The notes: generated by a model from the letters alone, not told the origin. Numbered from the stretch's first letter, positions 35,538 through 45,712 are shown. The stretch: DNA of 64,000 bases from Aureimonas endophytica (GCF_014642635.1 NZ_BMIQ01000009.1:1-64000); one strand, 5' to 3'. Made by a program: numbers and translations.

Positions 35538-35909
35538 TCAAACGAAAGGTACACGAGCGAGCGCCGCGATGAGGGCGGTCTCCAAATCGATGGTTCGATA
35601 AGGCTTCGTCACGACGGGGATCCTCTCGTAGGCGGTTTCGCCTTCCGTATGACCGTACCCGGTCGCGAATACGAACGGGACGCCGCGCTGGAGCAGGATG
35701 TCGGCAACAGGATAAGACCGACCTCCGTGAAGGTTGATGTCGAGCACCGCGACGTCGATGGCGGAGTCCCGCGCCAGCTCCAATGCCGGACCAAGTTGCA
35801 TGGCGGTGCCTGCGACGTGCAGCCCAAGGTCCGTCAGGGTGTCTTCCAGGTTCATCGCAACAAGCATCTCGTCCTCGACGATGAGAACCCGCTTACCTTG
35901 AAGCGGCAT
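35538..35909 (-). CDS. Single-domain response regulator
   Basis: A 123-residue receiver domain with no output domain. VLIVEDEML carries the acidic pocket, VAVLDINLHG the phospho-acceptor Asp, ATGY the switch threonine and VTKPY the conserved lysine. The ATG overlaps the stop of the large hybrid kinase (TGATG at 35911-35907). It is therefore translated with the kinase and is its likely phosphate receiver. Relatives paired with HWE kinases act in general stress or light responses. Confidence 0.92.
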   Translation of the reverse strand: MPLQGKRVLIVEDEMLVAMNLEDTLTDLGLHVAGTAMQLGPALELARDSAIDVAVLDINLHGGRSYPVADILLQRGVPFVFATGYGHTEGETAYERIPVVTKPYRTIDLETALIAALARVPFV

Positions 35910-38900
35910 CAACGACTCTCGACGGTACCGAGCGGGGCCGCGATCTCGCAGACGACACCCGTTGGAGGATACAGAAGCTCCACCGCGCCGCCCAGCTCGG
36001 CCGCAAGGCCCCGCGACACGAGGCGTGAGCCGAAGCCGGGGCGCTCGGGTGGCCGCACCTCTGGTCCTCCGCTCTCGACCCAACGGATCGTCAGCGTTGG
36101 TTGCGGGTGGCCCGTCACGGACCAAGCAATCGTCACGTGGCCCTCGGGAGCGGACAAGGCGCCGTATTTGACCGCATTCGTGCAGAGCTCGTGGAAGGCA
36201 AGCGTCAAACTGACGGAAGCCTTGGGACCCACCCGGACCTTTGGTCCCTGAACGTCGAAGCGGTTGCCCTCCCGGAAGGGCCGCAGAGCGCCCTCGACGA
36301 CCAGCGAAAGAGGCGCCGTTTCCCAGCTTTCCTGTGTCAGGAGGTTGTGGGCGTCGGAAAGCGCCAGGAGCCGCCCCTGGAAGGCTTGCCGCGCCTGGTT
36401 CGGAACGCGCTCGTCCTTGAAGGACTGCATGGCGATCGACTGCACCACGGCGAGCGTGTTCTTCACCCGGTGGTTCAGCTCGTTGACGAGGAGCTCGCGA
36501 TGTCGTTCCGCCACTTTGCGTTCCGTGATGTCCGTAAAGGACGCGGCGAGCCCGCCGTCGTGAGTCCCCGCGAGCCGGGTTTCGAGGAAGCGGTCGGACT
36601 GGACCGGTGAACCCTCCTCGAAAGTCATTGCGGTCCGCGTTTCCATCACCTGTTTCAGATGCTGCCCATATGGGGTCGCACAGACTTCGGGGAATGCGTC
36701 CCATAGTTCCTGTCCGAGCACGTTGTCGCGCTCGCGGCCGAAGGCGTCTTCCGCGGCCCGATTGAAGAGAGTGATGCGCCAATTTGCGTCGACCGCGACA
36801 AAGCCGTCCGACACCGCGTCGAGGACCACACGCATCCGCCGCTCGCTTTCGGCGAGCCTTTCGGTCTGCTGTCGAGCCTCCGTGACGTCCTGCACGAGCC
36901 CGTAGAAACCGACCACCTCTCCCTCGGGCGTCCGCTTGGGGATGAAGTCCGCCCGGACGTGCCGCAAGCCGACGTCGGGATAGACCACGCTCTCCTCGAA
37001 ACTGAGGTGTTGGCCCGACAGCGCAGCCCCGATCCTGGGCCTGACCTGCTCGAAGGCCACAGGGCCGACGACCTCGGCGACCGTCTTGCCGACGACGTCC
37101 TCGTGCTTGCGCGAGAACCAGGTCTCGTAGGCACGGTTGACGAACCGGTAGCGCAGGTCCCGATCGATATGGGAGATCAGGACGGGAAGGGCGTCCATCA
37201 GCGTCCAGAGCTGGCTCTCCGAATGCGCGAGCGCGACTTGAGCCTTCGACGCGGCGAGCTGGGCCTCCAGCACGCGCTCGCGGTTGGCAGCATCGCCCCG
37301 CAGGCTTGCCAGACGAAGAACGCCGTCGATGCGAGCCCGCAGTTCCTGGGCGCCGAAGGGCTTCACGACGTGGTCGTCGGCACCCGCGGCCAAGCTCTCG
37401 ACACGTGCCTCTTCGCCCGCCCGAGCGGACAGGAAAATGACAGGCACCGTCGCCATGGCTGGGTCCGAGCGCATGGCATGCAAGAGGGCGAAGCCATCGA
37501 GCCCCGGCATCATGATGTCGGACACGACCAGATCCGGTCGCGACGTTTCCACCGCCGCAAGCGCCTGCGTTCCATCGGCGACAGCGATGACGTCGTAGCT
37601 GTCGCCGAGGAGTCGCTGGACGTAGGCGCGCATGTCGGCATTGTCGTCGGCAAGGATGATACGCGGGCGTGACCGCGGCGACGGAGTGTGCCGGCCCGCA
37701 TGGGTGTTCTCATCGCCCGGCAACCAGCGAAGCGCCTCCTCAACGAAGGCGTCGGCTTGCGGACGCAGGCCAGGATCGCGCGGCGCATCAACCAGACTGG
37801 CGCGGGTCGCCGAACCATACGGAAGGACGACTGTAAAGGTCGTCCCACGCCCGGGCCCCTCGCTCTCGACCGCGATGTCTCCCCCGTGGAGCGCCACGAG
37901 CTGCCTGACGAGGGCTAGGCCGATGCCTGTGCCCTCGTGGCTTCTGGCGTGCTGTCCGGGGATACGATGGAAGCGCTCGAAGACGCGGGGCAACTCGTCG
38001 CTCGGGATGCCGACGCCCGTGTCCGACACGACGAAAGCCACGGCGTCGCTGCCAGCTTCACGCAGCCGGACGTCGATCGTGCCCTCATGGGTGAACTTGA
38101 AGGCGTTGGAGAGAAGGTTGAGGACGATCTTCTCGAACATGTCGCGGTCGACACGCACGAGACGCGGCAGGGACGGAGCGTCGACGACGAGGCGAAGGCC
38201 CGCTTTCTCCATCGCCGAGCGAAAATTGGAGGCGAGGTCGGCCGTCAGTACCGAAAGATCGCAGAACTCGAAGCTGGCTTCCGCCCTGTCCGCCTCGACG
38301 CGCGAGAAGTCGAGGAGCGTGTTGACGAGGCGCAGGAGTCGGAGCGCGTTGCGATGTGCGATCTGGAGCTCGCCGCGATGGTCCGCGAGTGTGCCGGCCT
38401 CGTCCACTATTGCCTCCTCAAGAGGCCCAAGCAGCAGCGTCAGCGGGGTGCGAAACTCGTGCGAGACGTTCGAGAAGAAGGCCGTCTTCGCTCGGTCGAG
38501 TTCCGCCAGCTCCTCGGCGCGCCGTCGGTCGTCCTCGCGGGCACGGGCATTGCGCAGGGCTACGGAGACCTGCGTGGCGAGAAGCTCGAAGAACGAGCGG
38601 TAGCCTTCATCAAGGGCCCGGTTAGGCGAGACCCCGGCGATCAAGACACCGAGCACGGCTCCCTGGGCACCCATGATCGGCAAGCGAATGGCCGACGTAA
38701 CAGGGTCGCCGTAGGCACCGCCGCTGACGGTCACAATACGGTCGAGACCGTCAACAAGCGCAGCGTCACCACCATGGGCATCGTCTACCGACGACAGGCC
38801 TCGCTCCCCAGTCATCCAGTCTGCGGCGGACGCCGCGTCGTCTTCGGTCAGTCCTTGGCTCGCCACGAGGCCGAACGCGTCGCCGTCACGCAGATAGACG

Positions 38901-39517
38901 CAGGCGAAGGGCACGTCGAGACGATCCTCGGATAGGGCGGCGACAAGGTCACGCGCGGCCGCCGCCGTCTCCTGCGCGTCGCCGGCCCGTGCCGCGAGTT
39001 CGCGCAGCAGGCGCAGCCGTCGTTCGCCAACGATTTGCTCGGTGACTTCCGAGCAGACGGCCAGCATGCCGACGATCTCGCCGCGGTCGTTTTCGGCCGG
39101 CGCGTGGCTGACCGAGAAGTAGGCTTCCTCGCGATAGCCCGACCGATGCATCTCGAGAGGAAGCGCCGGCGTCCAGTTGGCAACACCCGTTGCCATCACG
39201 CGCTCGATCATTGGCCCGAGCGTGTCCCAAGCCTCGGCGAGGGTGACGCGGATGTCTCCGCCGAGCCCAGAAGGATGGCGGTCGCCAATCAGCTTGGAAT
39301 AGGCGTCGTTGTAGATCTGCGTGAACTGTGGCCCCCATGTCAGCACCATGGGATACTGCGAAGACAGGAGGGTGCGCACCGTCGAACGCAGGCTTTGGGA
39401 CCAGCCCTGAACGGGGCCGAGGGGCGTTGCCGCCCAGTCCAGCGTGCGCCCGCGAGCCCGGACATCGCCGGGGCCGGAAAATAGTGCTTCCGACGACCAG
39501 GACCGCGGTTCGGCCAT
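35909..39517 (-). CDS. Double hybrid sensor histidine kinase (HisKA plus HWE)
   Basis: About 1202 residues from ATG 39517 (a TTG at 39556 is also in frame). Domains in order: N-terminal PAS (about 25-150), GAF (about 160-325), classical kinase with SHEFRTPLTLLLGP and an ATPase with GTGIGLALVRQLV (about 345-580), a receiver with DLVVSDIMMPGLDG and VVKPFG (about 620-740), two PAS domains (about 755-1000), then an HWE kinase core with LVNELNHRVKNTLAVVQSIA and a diverged ATPase. No membrane helices, so it is a cytoplasmic sensor. Two different kinase families in one chain is unusual. Coupled to a response regulator. Confidence 0.9.
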   Translation of the reverse strand: MAEPRSWSSEALFSGPGDVRARGRTLDWAATPLGPVQGWSQSLRSTVRTLLSSQYPMVLTWGPQFTQIYNDAYSKLIGDRHPSGLGGDIRVTLAEAWDTLGPMIERVMATGVANWTPALPLEMHRSGYREEAYFSVSHAPAENDRGEIVGMLAVCSEVTEQIVGERRLRLLRELAARAGDAQETAAAARDLVAALSEDRLDVPFACVYLRDGDAFGLVASQGLTEDDAASAADWMTGERGLSSVDDAHGGDAALVDGLDRIVTVSGGAYGDPVTSAIRLPIMGAQGAVLGVLIAGVSPNRALDEGYRSFFELLATQVSVALRNARAREDDRRRAEELAELDRAKTAFFSNVSHEFRTPLTLLLGPLEEAIVDEAGTLADHRGELQIAHRNALRLLRLVNTLLDFSRVEADRAEASFEFCDLSVLTADLASNFRSAMEKAGLRLVVDAPSLPRLVRVDRDMFEKIVLNLLSNAFKFTHEGTIDVRLREAGSDAVAFVVSDTGVGIPSDELPRVFERFHRIPGQHARSHEGTGIGLALVRQLVALHGGDIAVESEGPGRGTTFTVVLPYGSATRASLVDAPRDPGLRPQADAFVEEALRWLPGDENTHAGRHTPSPRSRPRIILADDNADMRAYVQRLLGDSYDVIAVADGTQALAAVETSRPDLVVSDIMMPGLDGFALLHAMRSDPAMATVPVIFLSARAGEEARVESLAAGADDHVVKPFGAQELRARIDGVLRLASLRGDAANRERVLEAQLAASKAQVALAHSESQLWTLMDALPVLISHIDRDLRYRFVNRAYETWFSRKHEDVVGKTVAEVVGPVAFEQVRPRIGAALSGQHLSFEESVVYPDVGLRHVRADFIPKRTPEGEVVGFYGLVQDVTEARQQTERLAESERRMRVVLDAVSDGFVAVDANWRITLFNRAAEDAFGRERDNVLGQELWDAFPEVCATPYGQHLKQVMETRTAMTFEEGSPVQSDRFLETRLAGTHDGGLAASFTDITERKVAERHRELLVNELNHRVKNTLAVVQSIAMQSFKDERVPNQARQAFQGRLLALSDAHNLLTQESWETAPLSLVVEGALRPFREGNRFDVQGPKVRVGPKASVSLTLAFHELCTNAVKYGALSAPEGHVTIAWSVTGHPQPTLTIRWVESGGPEVRPPERPGFGSRLVSRGLAAELGGAVELLYPPTGVVCEIAAPLGTVESR

Positions 39518-39556
39518 ATCGGACAAGGGTTCGACCTTCGACGGTGTGGATCTCAA

Positions 39557-39886
39557 CCGTGTGGAGTTATCAGAACGGGAAAGCTCACGACCATAGTTGG
39601 CTTCCGTCCGAAGCCGAGATCAGCGCACGCATTTTTTTGCTGACTGAATATGTTGCATCTCAAGGGGGGCTGAGACGCCCTTTTCACAGCGTCTGGGCCC
39701 TCGCGACAGTTGTGGGTGGAAAGGCGACTGTCCGCTTTCGCGGAGTGCATTCAAGAAGCGGACGATCCAGTCGAGCCCTCAGTACTATCGATTGGCCACA
39801 GCTCACCAAGACGAGCATCTCCTCGTCGCGCCGCACCACGTCGTCCGCGCTCTTATCGAACACACGACAACGCCTCTCTCGTCTTC
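39557..39886. other. Intergenic, no gene seen
   Basis: This region lies between the 5' end of the sensor kinase gene and the 3' end of the AraC gene. I find no convincing coding sequence, RNA or repeat; the kinase promoter must lie here. Confidence 0.4.
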
Positions 39887-40753
39887 TCAGAAGCTCAGGA
39901 TTTTGCTTCCCACATGGCCGACGCTACCGCGATTGGCTGCCATTCGAAACTGGCCTGGCGTTGCTCCCATGATGGCCTTGAACACCCGCGTCATGTGGGC
40001 TTGGTCGGCAAAGCCAACATCGAGAGCAATCTCAGCAAGTGACTCGTCAAGGCGCAGTCGCGCGTGCGCCTGCCGGACACGCGCCTGAAGCTGGTACTGA
40101 TGCGGTGTGATCCCGGTCGCCTTTTGAAAAGACCGCAAAAGGCGAAACGGCGTCAACCCGACCTCGCACGCGAGTTCATCCAACGTCACCTTATCCGATA
40201 GGTTCTCGTCCAGAAACGAACGCGCCAATGCGACGGCGCGAGGCTCCTCGCGGCCGCTCCGGGCGTTGATCGGATCTCGGACATGCCGTTCCAGCAGACT
40301 AGACAGGAGGGCAACGAACAGAGACTGGCGTTGAAGCGCCGATCCGCCGCGTTCTGACTGGCGATGCAGGTCAAGGAGCAGTTGGGTGAGCTCCGCGTCG
40401 CGGAATGTCGGTCCCTTGAAGCTGGCGGTGTCGCGTCTACCAATGGTCCTTTGCTCGTCGGCTGCTGCACGTATCGCTTCCGGATGGACGTGGATTGTGC
40501 GGCATATCCATCCGTCGCCACCAGCCGGCGAACCTCGATGGAGTTCCTCGGAATTGATGAGCACGAAGCTTCCTGCAGTCGCGAGGCCGCTTCCGGTACG
40601 GGTGCGAAGTTCGATCGCTCCGCCCATAACCAATCCAAGGCTTAAGTCTTCGTGCGCATGCCAGGGATAGGCATGGCGGACATAGGTCCCTTTCAGCATC
40701 TCAGCGCCGCCGAATTCGGGGGCGTGCCATACCTTGATCGTGTTTCTTGTCAT
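39887..40753 (-). CDS. AraC-family regulator with cupin-like sensor domain
   Basis: A 288-residue regulator starting MTRNTIKVWHAPEFGG. The N-terminal half is an AraC-type cupin (YPWHAHEDLSLGLVMGGAIEL ... GSFVLINSEELHRGSP). The C-terminal 100 residues hold two helix-turn-helix motifs (KVTLDELACEVGLTPFRLLRSFQKATGITPHQYQL and ESLAEIALDVGFADQAHMTRVFKAIMGATPGQFR). It is divergent from the dehydrogenase/exporter operon at 40905 and is probably its activator, sensing an amino acid. Confidence 0.92.
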   Translation of the reverse strand: MTRNTIKVWHAPEFGGAEMLKGTYVRHAYPWHAHEDLSLGLVMGGAIELRTRTGSGLATAGSFVLINSEELHRGSPAGGDGWICRTIHVHPEAIRAAADEQRTIGRRDTASFKGPTFRDAELTQLLLDLHRQSERGGSALQRQSLFVALLSSLLERHVRDPINARSGREEPRAVALARSFLDENLSDKVTLDELACEVGLTPFRLLRSFQKATGITPHQYQLQARVRQAHARLRLDESLAEIALDVGFADQAHMTRVFKAIMGATPGQFRMAANRGSVGHVGSKILSF

Positions 40754-40904
40754 AACGGTCCTACTATATGCCGCCGCCTCGTCGCCTTCTTGTAGAATCC
40801 TGCACCTGTCAGGCAGGACGGGGTCCAAGCATCCTGCATGATTGTTCAAGAGCCACAGGGCAGCCGTCGTCTAGGAAGCTGGTCTTCCACGAAAGGCGAA
40901 GGCC

Positions 40905-41975
40905 ATGTTCCAGACCCACCGAGAGTTCGATGCCCACGAATTAGTGGCAACCTGTTTCGACGCACGATCCGGCCTGAATGCCATCATCGCCGTCCATGAC
41001 ACGAGTGCTGGACCAGCAATGGGCGGGTGCCGGATCGCTCCCTATCAGGACATGGACGCGGCGCTGACGGACGTCCTCCGGCTCTCTAGGGGCATGACAT
41101 ACAAGAACATCATGGCGGGACTGCCTTACGGCGGCGGCAAGGCCGTGATCGTCGCCGATCCGAAGGCGCAGAAAACGCCGGCGCTGATCACCGCTTTCGC
41201 ACGACGTGTGGGTCAGCTCGGCGGGACGTTTGTCACCGGCGAGGATGTCGGCACCACGGTCGAAGACATCCAATTGATGCGGCAGGTGACGCCGCACGTT
41301 CGGGGCATCCCGGAAAACGGCCCAGGCGACCCGTCGCCGATGACGGCGCTTGGTGTGTTCTGCGGGATCGAGGCAGCCGTACGACATCGTCTCGGCCGAG
41401 GCGATCTCGCGGGATCGAGCGTCATCGTCCAGGGGCTGGGCGCCGTCGGCTTTCGGCTTGCGGAATTGCTTCACCGCGCTGGGGTTCGGCTCATCATTTC
41501 CGATCTGGACCCGCAACGGCTCACCGCGGCTCGAACAGCGTTCGGCGCGACGATTATCGAACCGGATCGCTGCCATGCCGCCGAGGCTGACGTCTACGCA
41601 CCCTGCGCCATGGGCGGCGGGATGAACGCACGCACCATTCCAGAGCTTCGCGTCGCGATCGTCGCGGGCGCAGCCAACAACCAGTTGTCGACGCCGACCG
41701 ATGGAGAGCGCATCGCCAGCCGTGGGATTCTCTATGCGCCCGACTACGTCATCAACGCCGGAGGTGTCATTAGCACCGCTCTCGAGGGTCCGGGCTTCGA
41801 CAGGGCAATACTCCTGGCACGGGTGAAAAGGATCGCAACTACACTCGAAGAGATCTTCGGCCGTGCCGCTGGCCAGAAGCTTGCCACGAGCCAAGTCGCG
41901 GAAGAAATGGCAAGGGAACGGCTAGTGATCGCACGGACGAGGGCGACGCAGACCGTGGCCGGCGGACCAGCATGA
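40905..41975 (+). CDS. Glu/Leu/Phe/Val dehydrogenase
   Basis: A 356-residue amino-acid dehydrogenase of the leucine/phenylalanine/valine type. MTYKNIMAGLPYGGGKAVI carries the catalytic lysine loop, NGPGDPSPMTALGV the active-site segment, and VQGLGAVGFRLAELL the NAD-binding motif. YAPDYVINAGGVI is the family signature near the end. It deaminates a branched-chain or aromatic amino acid to its keto acid. Its stop overlaps the exporter start (ATGA at 41972). Divergent AraC control suggests amino-acid sensing. Confidence 0.92.
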   Translation: MFQTHREFDAHELVATCFDARSGLNAIIAVHDTSAGPAMGGCRIAPYQDMDAALTDVLRLSRGMTYKNIMAGLPYGGGKAVIVADPKAQKTPALITAFARRVGQLGGTFVTGEDVGTTVEDIQLMRQVTPHVRGIPENGPGDPSPMTALGVFCGIEAAVRHRLGRGDLAGSSVIVQGLGAVGFRLAELLHRAGVRLIISDLDPQRLTAARTAFGATIIEPDRCHAAEADVYAPCAMGGGMNARTIPELRVAIVAGAANNQLSTPTDGERIASRGILYAPDYVINAGGVISTALEGPGFDRAILLARVKRIATTLEEIFGRAAGQKLATSQVAEEMARERLVIARTRATQTVAGGPA

Positions 41976-42880
41976 ACGCGCTGCTGTTTCTCCTCACCAG
42001 CCTACTCTGGGGTTGCGGCGCCCTGGCAACAAAATTGCAGGCCGGAGTGACGCCTGCCGCCTGGTCGGTATCCATCCGCATGACACTTGCGGGCTTGATT
42101 CTGCTTGCCTGCGGCAAGATCAAGGGTGTGAGGCTGAAGCTTAGGGCTCCCGAACTTCTATTCGTGGCAGCCCAGGGTATCCTCTTCTTCGCCGTTGCGT
42201 TCATTGCTTTCTACGAGGCGACGAGGTGCATGCCGAGCGGCCTTGCCGCCCTCGTGCTCTCGACCTCGTCGCTGTTCGCGGCCGCCTTCGGTCGAGCGAT
42301 GCTCGGCGATCCTTTTTCGAGGCGATTCGCGCAAGGAACAGCCTTCGGCCTCGTGGGGGTCGCCGTGATATTCCTGCCCAGTATGGGAACGGCGCAACAC
42401 GGCAGCCTTCTGGAGGGATTTGCCTGGGCTCTTCTGTCGTCTCTCGCGACCGCAGCCGGGACAGTTGCGAATTCCCGCAACCAGCGGGCGGGCGTCGAAA
42501 CCTTCGCCGCACTGGGGTGGGCGGCAGTGATTGGAGGCGCAACGAGTGCAATCTGCGCTATGCTGACGGGTGAACCCTTAGTCCTCGACCTTAGCCTCCG
42601 ATACCTTGCAAGCCTTACATACCTAACCGTCGGAGCCTCATGCGCAACGTTCCTTATCTACTTCGAACTGGTCGGGCGGCATGGAGCGGCAAGAGCTGCC
42701 TACGTCTTCACTACGATCCCGCTGGTCGCCTTGATACTCTCATCACTCTTCGAGGGCCTTCATCTCGACGCCCGCATCGCAATCGGCGCGGCGGCCATCC
42801 TCATCGGCAACGTCATTGTTTTGAAAAGAAAGACGACACCCGCTGTCATTGGCGACCTTTCGAGGAATAGTTCGGTCTGA
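41972..42880 (+). CDS. EamA/DMT-family transporter, likely amino-acid exporter
   Basis: A 302-residue membrane protein with about ten helices arranged as two EamA repeats: LLFLLTSLLWGCGALATKLQ ... IAFYEATRCMPSGLAALVLSTSSLFAAAFGRAML, then the second repeat ending IAIGAAAILIGNVIVLKRK. It is translationally coupled to the amino-acid dehydrogenase. Together they suggest disposal of an amino acid by oxidation and export. Direction and substrate are inferred from family and context. Confidence 0.88.
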   Translation: MNALLFLLTSLLWGCGALATKLQAGVTPAAWSVSIRMTLAGLILLACGKIKGVRLKLRAPELLFVAAQGILFFAVAFIAFYEATRCMPSGLAALVLSTSSLFAAAFGRAMLGDPFSRRFAQGTAFGLVGVAVIFLPSMGTAQHGSLLEGFAWALLSSLATAAGTVANSRNQRAGVETFAALGWAAVIGGATSAICAMLTGEPLVLDLSLRYLASLTYLTVGASCATFLIYFELVGRHGAARAAYVFTTIPLVALILSSLFEGLHLDARIAIGAAAILIGNVIVLKRKTTPAVIGDLSRNSSV

Positions 42881-43303
42881 ATAGGCTGCTCGGTCTTTGA
42901 ACCGAGCCGTTGTTCAACGCGTGCGGTGCCCCTGCAGCTGCGGAAATGAAACTTCCTGGCCGCGAGCTGGAACCGTTATCAGAAACCTACGGGTTTGTTA
43001 TGTCCGGTTTGTGGGTCTAAAGCATCGCACATTATCGTCTGAGATGGGTCGAAAGCGGAATGGTAGCTTTCGGCCCGTTCCCGACATCCCAATTCGTTCG
43101 GTCTCAATGCTGACCTATGCCGACGTCCGTGCACGGAGCGACAATGTTCGCCAACCGTGTTGGCACCTTTTCCCGACTTCGCAGACGCTAAGCGCCTTCG
43201 TTTCCGCGCGCATGAAATGCCGAGTCAAACCGATGATCAAGAAATCGTATGACGCCCATGCGGGGACATGTTCTACTCCCGACGTTCAAGCGAGGGGGTG
43301 GGT
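42881..43303. other. Intergenic, no gene seen
   Basis: About 420 bp without a recognisable gene before the exported protein. Short frames on the plus strand have no ribosome site or family match. Confidence 0.4.
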
Positions 43304-45712
43304 ATGCTTGCTCGTATTTTTGTCGGCGCAATTACGTGGCTTGTCGTGGCGACGAGTTTCGCATTCGCCGCGGACCGAGAACTCATTGCCGGTGTTTGGA
43401 AGGGGACCTACCACTGCGGCAATGCCACCGCTGAGCTTTCCCTGATCGTCGACGATCGGGGCGATCGGTTCATCTTCTCCTATCCAAATGGCGCCTCCGG
43501 CGAGTACAGCCTGAAGGTCAATTTCAATCAAAAGCGACGGCAGATATCTGCGCAGCCGCTGGACTGGATAGATCGACCATCTGGTTTCAACATGGTTGGT
43601 TTCGACGGGATTGTCTCGGAGAAGGTCAATTCGATTCAGGGTAACGTGCGCACTTGCGGCAAGCTCGAACTGAAGCGGATCGTCGACGAAAAGGCAGCGA
43701 ACGCAATCATAAGCAAGCATATTGGGTCATCGTCGGCTGCTTCTGCGCGCGGAGGGCAAAAAGCGCCCCCTGCCAGTTTTTACAATTCGGTCTGGGAAGG
43801 TGCCTGGAAGGGTAGGGCGGCAAAATGCGCCGACGCGCCACTTGATGTATATTTCGTCGTTGCGCCCTCAAAATCGCCTTTGGGTACAGCGCGTGTATTG
43901 ATCAAACAAGATAAAACGTCAGAATGGTTCGAGTATGAAGCTCAAACCGAATCGATGAATACGGAGACCCTACTCAGGGTCAAGATCGAACGACCGAAGG
44001 GTGGGCCATTCAGCCGAGGGTCTTTCGACTTCGATATTTTCGTGGATCGCTCTGACAATTCCAAGAAGCTTGGCAGTTCGTACCGGTTGCAGTGTAGGCC
44101 ATTCGATCTGACGAAAGTTCCTGAAACGGAGGTTCCGTCGGCTTCAATGGCTGACTCGGCCCCGGTCGCATCGTTTGTTGGCTCGTGGGATGGGGCGATC
44201 TACAGTCGACGGTCCCGCGACAGGGAGATTGCGCTCACGATCAAGGAGAGCAACCCGAAATCGAGCGACCGGGCCTACGACGTGGAAGCGCTTATCGGTG
44301 AGGAAACTCAGCGCCTCGTGCTCAAGCCCAGCGGTGGCAATCTTCAACTGGAGGCTTTGCGAGAGGGCAACGTGCCGAGCAGCGGACCAATTCGCCGAGG
44401 GCTGCTCTTCACTGATATCCGGTATGGCGGCACGAAGGATCTCCTGGTCGTTCGTATCGATGGGCAAGACGAGTTCGCTTACCTCTGGCGTCGCAAAGAG
44501 GCAGAGCGACCGCTGCAGACGACGTGTAAGTCGGTCATGAGCGCTTGGCTCAGTGCCCAACGCGATGCCATGACGATCGCTCGCGGCCTCAAAGTCGCAC
44601 TGTATCCGAGCCTTGCAGGGTACGATGTGAATCGAGCTGTCATGGCGGAAGCCATCTACGGTATCCCAGTTGGAGCTACGCAGGACCTCGCCGAGTTCCG
44701 GAGCACCCTTTACGCCTGCGCGATGACAATGCCCTCGGTTGCGGTCAGTGACGACAAATCTCCGCTCGCAATCTTTTCCGATGGTGCGGACATTGCGAGG
44801 GCACGTGCTGTTCTACGGACCGGATTTCATCCGGAAGTGGCTCGATTGAAGGAGCCCGCAACGGCGCTGGACACATCACGATTCGAGGCTGAGCGGCAGC
44901 GGGCTGAAGCGGATGTCGCTCAGCTATCTTTTGATAGAAGCGATCTGGCCACAACAAATTCCATGCTCGCGGCTGCAGCGCGCTCGGCTTCGGTAATTCA
45001 GAACGCCAGGCCGTCGGTGGCAGCGAGTGCTCTAACGGCTCTTACGGATGGCCTGGATGCGTTGGAGCGAGGTGATGCTGAGGCGCGTCTCAATCTGCTG
45101 CGGCAGTTCGCGCAGCAGCGCATGTCGGGTATCGAACCGCCAGTCGGTGCTTTATCGCCAGCGGCGCGGTCGTTCCTCGATACGGTGACATCAGGCCGGG
45201 CAAACGCCTTCACACCAGCCGAATCTGGGTTCCTCTACGGCATGATCTCAAGATCGATAGAGGCATGTCACGAACCCTCTTCAGCAACGCGACTCTTGTT
45301 GATCGATGTGATCAAGCGAGGGATGCAGTTGCTGATTGGGACGGACTTCAGTGGGGATTTGTCCTCAACGCTCGGAAGCCAATTGGCGAGCCATGCCAGC
45401 ATAATCGAGGGAGCGAACTCGTCAGAAGCAATTGGCTGCGGCAGCCCCTATCTCGCCGCCGTCTATGACATCCTAGCCTATTCCCCGACGCATGCCGCTT
45501 TGCCGAATGGAGAACGGGCGCCGCTCTTCATTCGGTCCTGTGCGCTCGATCGAGAAGCGTCGCAATGCTCCTGTATGAAGACGGTGATCCAAACGCTGCG
45601 GCCAGAGGTGGAGCGAATGGCATTCGACCGCTCGATGATATCGACGGTCATCAATATGAATCCGACTGTTGGCCTGGAACTCGGTACCCGTTGCGGCGTC
45701 TCGAACTATTAG
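43304..45712 (+). CDS. Large exported protein with three lipocalin-like modules
   Basis: An 802-residue protein starting MLARIFVGAITWLVVATSFAFAA, a good signal peptide cut near residue 23. Three modules share a W-x-G-x-hydrophobic opening and beta-strand pattern: LIAGVWKGTYHCG (about 30), YNSVWEGAWKGRAAKC (about 170) and FVGSWDGAIYSRR (about 300). The C-terminal half is helical (FEAERQRAEADVAQLSF) with several cysteines (CSCMKTVIQ). No family recognised. An in-frame start at 43268 is less likely, since only 43304 gives a clean signal sequence. It is the largest unexplained gene of the island. Confidence 0.7.
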   Translation: MLARIFVGAITWLVVATSFAFAADRELIAGVWKGTYHCGNATAELSLIVDDRGDRFIFSYPNGASGEYSLKVNFNQKRRQISAQPLDWIDRPSGFNMVGFDGIVSEKVNSIQGNVRTCGKLELKRIVDEKAANAIISKHIGSSSAASARGGQKAPPASFYNSVWEGAWKGRAAKCADAPLDVYFVVAPSKSPLGTARVLIKQDKTSEWFEYEAQTESMNTETLLRVKIERPKGGPFSRGSFDFDIFVDRSDNSKKLGSSYRLQCRPFDLTKVPETEVPSASMADSAPVASFVGSWDGAIYSRRSRDREIALTIKESNPKSSDRAYDVEALIGEETQRLVLKPSGGNLQLEALREGNVPSSGPIRRGLLFTDIRYGGTKDLLVVRIDGQDEFAYLWRRKEAERPLQTTCKSVMSAWLSAQRDAMTIARGLKVALYPSLAGYDVNRAVMAEAIYGIPVGATQDLAEFRSTLYACAMTMPSVAVSDDKSPLAIFSDGADIARARAVLRTGFHPEVARLKEPATALDTSRFEAERQRAEADVAQLSFDRSDLATTNSMLAAAARSASVIQNARPSVAASALTALTDGLDALERGDAEARLNLLRQFAQQRMSGIEPPVGALSPAARSFLDTVTSGRANAFTPAESGFLYGMISRSIEACHEPSSATRLLLIDVIKRGMQLLIGTDFSGDLSSTLGSQLASHASIIEGANSSEAIGCGSPYLAAVYDILAYSPTHAALPNGERAPLFIRSCALDREASQCSCMKTVIQTLRPEVERMAFDRSMISTVINMNPTVGLELGTRCGVSNY

